Below are positions 29,716 through 34,414 of a DNA stretch of 34,414 bases, piece after piece. Numbering within the stretch: position 1 is the first letter of the stretch; each line of letters starts with the position of its first letter. The position numbers and the translations under genes were made by a program. The DNA is from an uncultured Bacilli bacterium (GTDB taxonomy: Bacteria; Bacillota_I; Bacilli_A; RF39; UBA660), in NCBI GenBank assembly GCA_944368875.1, contig CALVXF010000009.1, positions 1-34,414 of the forward strand, written 5' to 3'. The notes under the pieces were generated by a model. That model was not told where the DNA came from. It worked only from the letters and a program-made list of their open reading frames with translations, and ran no database searches.

Positions 29716-31218
29716 TTATTCTTCTATTAATAATTCACCAGTCATCTCACTAGGAATATCTAAATTCATAAGTTTTAAAATAGTTGGTGCAACATCACCT
29801 AATTTACCATCACGAACTTTATATTCATGACTTGTAATAATACATGGAACTTTATTTGTCGAATGACTTGTAATAACATTGTTATCATCATCTAACATCC
29901 ATTCACAATTGCCATGGTCAGCAATAATCATCATCACACCACCTAAAGCCTCAACTTTATTATATAATTTAAGCAAACATTCATCTAGCGTCTCAACAGC
30001 TTTAATAGCAGCTTCTAAAACACCGGTATGTCCTACCATATCACCATTAGCATAATTTAAAATAACCATATCATAATCATTATCTAATTCTTTAAGCAAA
30101 GTATCCGTAACTTCATAAGCGCTCATACTTGGTTTTAAATCATATGTAGCGACCTTAGGAGATGGAATTAAAATACGTTTGCATCCTTTTAATTCCTTTT
30201 CTATACCACCATCAAAGAAATAAGTTACATGGGCATATTTTTCTGTCTCCGCAATACGTAATTGCTTAAGTCCAAAAGAACTGACATATTCACCTATAGT
30301 GTTCTTTAAGTCAACCATGTCAAAAGCTTGTTTATACTTGACAGTATCTGCAACCGTAAGCATTGTAACAAGTTTTAAATTAGGAATAAACTCGCGTTTG
30401 AAATCTTTAAACTCAGGATTAGTTAAAACTGTAAATAGTTCACGTAAACGATCTGGTCGGAAATTAAATACAATCATGCCATCGTTTTCAGAAACCATAC
30501 CATTACTATCAAGAATCGCTGGTACGACAAACTCATCAGTTATATCTTTACTATAATTGCTTTCTAAAACTTCTTGATAACTATTAAAGTGTTCTCCCTG
30601 ATTATTAACAATCGCATCATAAGCTTTTTTAATACGATCCCAGCGATTATCACGATCCATCGCATAATAACGTCCACTAATAGTTGCGATACTACCAATA
30701 CCTACTTCTTTTAATTTCGCACTAAGCATATCTAAATATTTACAAGCACTCGTAGGTAAAGTATCACGACCATCTAAAAAGGCATGAACGTATAAATCCT
30801 TAATTCCTTCTTTTTTACACAAATCAATACATGCGAATAAATGACTCATAGTTGAATGTATTCCACCATCACTAACTAAACCAAATAAGTGCATTTTGGA
30901 ATTATTATCCTTAACATGTTTAATTACTTTTAATAATTCTTCATTAGTAAAAAAAGTTCCTTCATTAATATGCTTAGTAATTAGTTGTAGTGGTTGAAAA
31001 ACAATTCTTCCAGCCCCTATATTTAAATGTCCTACTTCCGAATTACCCATTTGTCCTTTAGGTAATCCAACTAATTCACCACTAGCTTCTAATAAACTAT
31101 GAGGATAAGTATTCCATAGATAATCAAAATTTGGTTTTTTAGCCATTTTAAAAGCATTACCATGTTCACTTTCTCTAATACCAACCCCGTCTAATATACA
31201 TAACACAACTGGTTTCAT
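29716..31218 (-). CDS. gpmI: 2,3-bisphosphoglycerate-independent phosphoglycerate mutase
   Basis: 500 residues. Interconverts 3- and 2-phosphoglycerate in glycolysis with two metal ions. CILDGVGI has the first metal-binding Asp (D10); MGNSEVGHLNIGAGR holds the phosphorylated Ser60. DGRDT, FNFRPDR, NYANGDMVGHTG and IIADHGN complete the alkaline-phosphatase-like site. The ATG at 31218 is preceded by AGGTGAT; a GTG three codons earlier overlaps it. Spore formers commonly use this pH-sensitive, manganese-dependent form. It is a single-gene transcript downstream of spo0A. Confidence 0.97.
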   Translation of the reverse strand: MKPVVLCILDGVGIRESEHGNAFKMAKKPNFDYLWNTYPHSLLEASGELVGLPKGQMGNSEVGHLNIGAGRIVFQPLQLITKHINEGTFFTNEELLKVIKHVKDNNSKMHLFGLVSDGGIHSTMSHLFACIDLCKKEGIKDLYVHAFLDGRDTLPTSACKYLDMLSAKLKEVGIGSIATISGRYYAMDRDNRWDRIKKAYDAIVNNQGEHFNSYQEVLESNYSKDITDEFVVPAILDSNGMVSENDGMIVFNFRPDRLRELFTVLTNPEFKDFKREFIPNLKLVTMLTVADTVKYKQAFDMVDLKNTIGEYVSSFGLKQLRIAETEKYAHVTYFFDGGIEKELKGCKRILIPSPKVATYDLKPSMSAYEVTDTLLKELDNDYDMVILNYANGDMVGHTGVLEAAIKAVETLDECLLKLYNKVEALGGVMMIIADHGNCEWMLDDDNNVITSHSTNKVPCIITSHEYKVRDGKLGDVAPTILKLMNLDIPSEMTGELLIEE

Positions 31219-31235
31219 TACTATCACCTATTAGT

Positions 31236-31244
31236 ATTATAACA
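31236..31244 (-). promoter_or_regulatory. Extended -10 promoter of gpmI
   Basis: TGTTATAAT on the minus strand, 17 bases before the gpmI ATG; the -35 (TTTATG at 17 bases) is weak. Confidence 0.6.
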
Positions 31245-31290
31245 CTTATAAAGTAAAACATAAATATTTGAAAAACCAAAATTTATTTTT

Positions 31291-31318
31291 TTGACATTAT
31301 AAACTTTCAAACTATACT
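31291..31318 (+). promoter_or_regulatory. Possible antisense promoter at the 3' end of spo0A
   Basis: TTGACA (31291-31296), 16 bases and TATACT (31313-31318) on the plus strand, where no plus-strand gene follows. It would read into spo0A in antisense. Chance matches are not rare in DNA this AT-rich. Confidence 0.35.
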
Positions 31319-32079
31319 CCAATTTTATGACTTTCAATACATAACTTATCTGCTAAAGTAACAATAAATTCAGAATTAGTTGGCTTAGCACGATCGATAT
31401 CTACACTATGACCAAACAACTCTTCCATATAATCTAAATCACCACGATTCCAACTTACTTCAATAGCATGTCTTATCGCTCTTTCAATTCTTGAAGTAGT
31501 TGTGTTAAAACGACTTGCTAAAGCGGGATATAATTCTTTTGTAATCCCACCAATCATATTAGGATTTTCATAAACCATACATATCCCTTCTCTAATATAA
31601 TTGTAACCCTTAATATGTGAAGGAATACCTAAATCATGTAACATGCGTGTAACTGTTGTATTTAAGTTTGTCTGTAATAAATCTATTGTTCTACCCTTGT
31701 TTTCTTTATTTTTAAAAGACATTATTCTTTTTTCTAAATCAGGCAAATCAAAAGGCTTCAAAATAAAATAATTAACTCCATAACTAGCCACTTCGTTAAT
31801 AGCATCAGTACTATTATAACTAGTTGCGACAATAACTGGTTTATTGATTTTTAATTCACGCATTTTCTCTAACACATATAAACCATCTTTATTAGGCATT
31901 ATAAGATCTAATAAAATAACATCATATAAATCTTGTTTAGTTTCTATTAAAGATATTCCCTCTAATCCATCATAAGCACTTAGAACTATCTTAATATTCG
32001 TTTTCTTTTCAAAATATTCCTTAATCATATTAACTAATGCCTCATTATCATCTACTATCAAAACTCTTGTATTTTCCAT
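31312..32079 (-). CDS. spo0A: Sporulation master regulator Spo0A
   Basis: 255 residues. Receiver domain (1-120) with the acidic pair D10-D11, phosphoacceptor D58 in ILLDLIMPNKDG and K108 in LKPF. The C-terminal Spo0A DNA-binding domain (about 138-255) is well conserved: MLHDLGIPSHIKGYNYIREG, TKELYPALASRF, SRIERAIRHAIEVSWNRG and KPTNSEFIVTLADKL, given in parts. Phosphorylated Spo0A commits the cell to sporulation by binding 0A boxes. AGGAGGAG precedes the ATG. One perfect 0A box lies about 80 bases upstream, suggesting autoregulation. No phosphorelay kinase or spoIVB is in the window. Confidence 0.97.
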   Translation of the reverse strand: MENTRVLIVDDNEALVNMIKEYFEKKTNIKIVLSAYDGLEGISLIETKQDLYDVILLDLIMPNKDGLYVLEKMRELKINKPVIVATSYNSTDAINEVASYGVNYFILKPFDLPDLEKRIMSFKNKENKGRTIDLLQTNLNTTVTRMLHDLGIPSHIKGYNYIREGICMVYENPNMIGGITKELYPALASRFNTTTSRIERAIRHAIEVSWNRGDLDYMEELFGHSVDIDRAKPTNSEFIVTLADKLCIESHKIGV

Positions 32080-32110
32080 AAATATCTCCTCCTAGTACTA
32101 CTATAAAATA

Positions 32111-32116
32111 ATTATA
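32111..32116 (-). promoter_or_regulatory. Probable -10 element of spo0A
   Basis: TATAAT on the minus strand, 32 bases upstream of the spo0A ATG, without a good -35. A weak -35 would fit an activator-dependent promoter. No SigH pattern was found. Confidence 0.45.
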
Positions 32117-32159
32117 ATTGTTTCTCTAAAATAAGGCTAGAGTAAAAAATAGCTAATTT

Positions 32160-32166
32160 TGTCGAA
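32160..32166 (+). promoter_or_regulatory. 0A box (Spo0A-binding site)
   Basis: Perfect TGTCGAA core within TTTTGTCGAAAAA, at about -60 relative to the start predicted from the TATAAT. It lies between the tpiA terminator and spo0A. Confidence 0.65.
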
Positions 32167-32170
32167 AAAC

Positions 32171-32202
32171 TAAAAAGGAAGTAACTACTCTGTTACTTCC
32201 TT
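32171..32202 (-). terminator. Intrinsic terminator of tpiA
   Basis: Eleven-base-pair stem AAGGAAGTAAC (32175-32185) / GTTACTTCCTT (32192-32202) followed by TTTTT on the minus strand. The upstream arm lies in the last tpiA codons, and the stop codon is in the loop. Confidence 0.85.
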
Positions 32203-32901
32203 AATTATCTTTTTAAATTTACTATAATTTGTTGAGGCTCCTCCAACTAAAAAACCATCAACATTATTAATCGAATTTAAACTTTTAATATTATTTTCAT
32301 TAACACTACCACCATATAAAACTTTAATCTTGGCTTCAAACAACTCCCAAACAACATCTTTAATAAATGTTATCGCATCCTCAATCTCAGCATTCGTAGG
32401 TGTTATATTAGTACCGATTGACCAAATCGGTTCATAAGCAATTACCACATTTTGAATACTCTTTAAATCCTTTAAACAGGAAACTATTTGTTTTTTCAAA
32501 ATACGTTTAGTCTTAAGTAAATCTCTTTCTTCTTTAGTCTCACCAATACATAAAATAACTTTTAAATTATTCTTTAAACAAGCCTTTATCTTTTCATTTA
32601 CAAACTCATTTGTTTCTTTAAAATATTGACGACGTTCAGAGTGTCCTAAAATCACATAGCGAACTCCTATACTATAAGCTTGTTTAGGACTAATTTCGCC
32701 TGTATAAGCACCTAAATCTTCTTTATAAACATTTTGAAGGCCAACTTCAAACTTTTTCTTTAAAAAATATGGTAGATAAATAGAAGTTGGACATATAACC
32801 ACATTTTTATTATCTAAAGTGGCAATATCTTTTAAGTAATTGTTGACATCACTTGTATCCATACTCATTTTAAAATTAGCTACAACCAATTTATTAGTCA
32901 C
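32185..32901 (-). CDS. tpiA: Triosephosphate isomerase
   Basis: 238 residues, slightly shorter than usual. Interconverts dihydroxyacetone phosphate and glyceraldehyde 3-phosphate. Catalytic K11 (in ANFKM, where most enzymes have NWK), H87 in GHSERR and E157 in AYEPIWSIGT are all present, with YGGSV and FLVGGAS for phosphate binding. The start overlaps the end of the GT4 gene by eight bases. Being apart from gap/pgk and coupled to a lipid glycosyltransferase gene is an unusual place for it. Confidence 0.96.
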   Translation of the reverse strand: MTNKLVVANFKMSMDTSDVNNYLKDIATLDNKNVVICPTSIYLPYFLKKKFEVGLQNVYKEDLGAYTGEISPKQAYSIGVRYVILGHSERRQYFKETNEFVNEKIKACLKNNLKVILCIGETKEERDLLKTKRILKKQIVSCLKDLKSIQNVVIAYEPIWSIGTNITPTNAEIEDAITFIKDVVWELFEAKIKVLYGGSVNENNIKSLNSINNVDGFLVGGASTNYSKFKKIIKEVTE

Positions 32902-34126
32902 TTTTTAGCCCCCTTTTAATTACTCTTTTCAATCTTGAAGTAAAACTTCTCTCTTTAACACCACGATCACCTAAAGCCTTCATATATACATCCAAAACAT
33001 TTTGCGCAAAATACTTAGTACTATGTGGTTCTGCTCTTTTAAAAGCTTCCTCACTCATTTTAGCAAGAACATCAGGATTTTCCAACAACATCATAATTTT
33101 CTTTTGATAATCACGGCGATCTTTAAATAAATAGCCACTAACACCATCTTCAATAGTATTTTTAAAAGCATCATCTAAAACCGCAACAACAGGTAAACTA
33201 GCAGCCATCGCCTCAATAACTGTAAGTCCTTGTGTTTCCGTTTTAGAAGCCGTTACAAAAACATCAGCTATATTGTAATAATATGGCACTTCTTCCCAAG
33301 GAACCTTGCCAACAAAAATAACATTATCACTTAATTTCAAACGCTTAACACGTTTTTTAAATTGTTCAATATCAGGTCCATCCCCAACAATAACCAATTT
33401 TGCGCGTGGATATTTACGGGAAATTAATACTTGCCCATCAATTAAAACATCAACACTTTTTTCTTTACCAATACGTCCCACAAATAAAATAACAAAATCA
33501 TCATTTTGAATTCCTAGATTTTGACGTAATTTTTTAACTTTAGCACGATCGATATCTTTTTTAAAAAAACGCTCAATTTCAATTCCCGTTGGAACAATAT
33601 GCACATCTTTTTCAAGATGATATTTTTCTTTAAAAAGATCATATGTCTTCTTCGTTGGTACAATTAACTCAGTAGCTGTTTTATCACAATAAAACTTCGT
33701 TAAATATTCAACTAATTTCTTACTAGAGCGATTAAAATAACCTTTAGTAATATAATGTACATAATCTTCATACATCGTATGATATGTATGAACTAAAGGA
33801 ATATCTAATTGCTTAGCAATAATACGAGCAAAAGTCCCAACCCCAAACTCCGTATGAGAATGAATAATATCCAAATCCCAAGCTTTGATTTTCTTAATCG
33901 CTTTTAAAGGATAAATACCTGTTAAACGATAATCGTATATTCCTATAGGAATACCAGGAATCCTAATAATATGATCATTTTCTTTAAAAGAATACTTCTC
34001 AGGATTAACGGTAACAATAAAAACCTCATGCCCCATTTTGGTTAAAGCATTTTCTAACATCGCAACACTTGTTGAAACACCATTAATATAAGGAGGATAT
34101 GTATCTGTAAAAATACCTATTCGCAT
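32894..34126 (-). CDS. GT4 family glycosyltransferase, probably a glycolipid (diacylglycerol glucosyltransferase) type
   Basis: 410 residues, two Rossmann domains. FTDTYPPYINGVSTSV at the N-terminus, HSHTEFGVG, HTYHTMYEDY, VPTGIE, FVGRIGKEKSVDVLIDG and the retaining-enzyme EX7E region (SKTETQGLTVIEAMA) define GT4. The FTDTYPPxxNGVSTS start and the basic C-terminal tail (LKRVIKRGLK), which suits membrane binding, are typical of enzymes adding glucose to diacylglycerol in Firmicutes and mollicutes. These make glycolipids that anchor lipoteichoic acid. The next gene upstream is a flippase-like protein, a common pairing. The exact sugar and acceptor are inferred. Confidence 0.88.
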   Translation of the reverse strand: MRIGIFTDTYPPYINGVSTSVAMLENALTKMGHEVFIVTVNPEKYSFKENDHIIRIPGIPIGIYDYRLTGIYPLKAIKKIKAWDLDIIHSHTEFGVGTFARIIAKQLDIPLVHTYHTMYEDYVHYITKGYFNRSSKKLVEYLTKFYCDKTATELIVPTKKTYDLFKEKYHLEKDVHIVPTGIEIERFFKKDIDRAKVKKLRQNLGIQNDDFVILFVGRIGKEKSVDVLIDGQVLISRKYPRAKLVIVGDGPDIEQFKKRVKRLKLSDNVIFVGKVPWEEVPYYYNIADVFVTASKTETQGLTVIEAMAASLPVVAVLDDAFKNTIEDGVSGYLFKDRRDYQKKIMMLLENPDVLAKMSEEAFKRAEPHSTKYFAQNVLDVYMKALGDRGVKERSFTSRLKRVIKRGLKSD

Positions 34127-34127
34127 T

Positions 34128-34414
34128 CTATTCTTCCTTTCTCATAAAATTAAGAGCAATACCACCAATCAACATACCAAAATAATATGTAATTACACGC
34201 CATACTAACATCATTGCATTTAAAACGCCACCACTAACAAAATTACCATAAAATTGTACAAAGCCGTATTCCAAGCCACCAGTTCCCCCAGGAATTGGTA
34301 CAAAAGACCCAATAAGCATAACATACGCGCTTGCGAATATTGCTTCTAAACCATTAAAACTATCATAATAACCAAAACTATAAGCAACAACCAAAGGAAT
34401 AATATATAAAGCAC
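34128..34414 (-). CDS. Flippase-like membrane protein (YbhN/MprF N-domain type), 5' end cut by window edge
   Basis: The frame is open to the right edge, so only the last 94 residues are seen. Several membrane segments surround the motif GSFVPIPGGTGGLEYGF, which is diagnostic of the lysylphosphatidylglycerol-synthase/flippase-like membrane domain. A final RKEE ends the protein. Such proteins often accompany GT4 lipid glycosyltransferases and may flip the glycolipid product. The gene ends one base before the GT4 start codon, so both are likely cotranscribed. Confidence 0.85.
   Translation of the reverse strand, partial: ALYIIPLVVAYSFGYYDSFNGLEAIFASAYVMLIGSFVPIPGGTGGLEYGFVQFYGNFVSGGVLNAMMLVWRVITYYFGMLIGGIALNFMRKEE

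Overview
The window is a strongly AT-rich, gene-dense stretch of a low-GC Gram-positive chromosome, read almost wholly on the minus strand. The gene content points to a spore-forming, anaerobic, compact-genome member of the Bacilli, perhaps an uncultured gut lineage of the RF39 type (inference; no marker RNA is present). It carries Spo0A, SpoVIF, YabG, SpoVG, YabP, YabQ and YunB; a class III ribonucleotide reductase; acetate kinase; and cell-wall and division genes (PBP1, DivIC, FtsE/FtsX). RF2 is present and UGA is used as stop, so the genetic code is standard and not the mycoplasma code. No tRNA, rRNA, CRISPR array, insertion sequence or prophage was seen.

Layout. 1-3296 (minus): a prepilin-like gene cut by the left edge, spoVIF, der, an unrecognised gene and ysxC. 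3388-6869 (plus): recU-ponA, sharing a divergent promoter region with ysxC. 6880-10641 (minus): a compressed sporulation/division cluster yabG-veg-spoVG-yabP-yabQ-(polysaccharide deacetylase)-divIC. 10717-14320 (minus): prfB (with its programmed +1 frameshift)-yitT-ftsE-ftsX. 14399-17079 (minus): yunB, a DUF4015-type glycosidase, yutD. 17153-17506 (plus): a small orphan gene. 17544-20599 (minus): nrdD, a separate glycyl-radical ORF, and nrdG. 20600-20974: the only long intergenic gap, holding an inverted repeat. 20975-21373 (plus): a small membrane protein. 21384-31218 (minus): nrnA-like; dusB-RDD-lysS-phosphatase-ackA; a two-gene exported module; gpmI. 31312-34414 (minus): spo0A; then flippase-like (cut by right edge)-GT4-tpiA.

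The most unusual item is the class III ribonucleotide reductase. The large subunit ends just after its CxxC zinc motif, and the glycyl-radical segment (RRITGYL...RVKH) lies on its own 60-residue ORF with a strong ribosome binding site. The reductase is therefore apparently made as two polypeptides. Other points worth a look: a perfect 0A box upstream of spo0A, SigE/SigK-like promoters before spoVIF, yabP and yunB, intrinsic terminators that contain the stop codons of the genes they end, and a recurring extended -10 element TGTTATAAT. Product calls rest on motif recognition by eye; no database search was possible.
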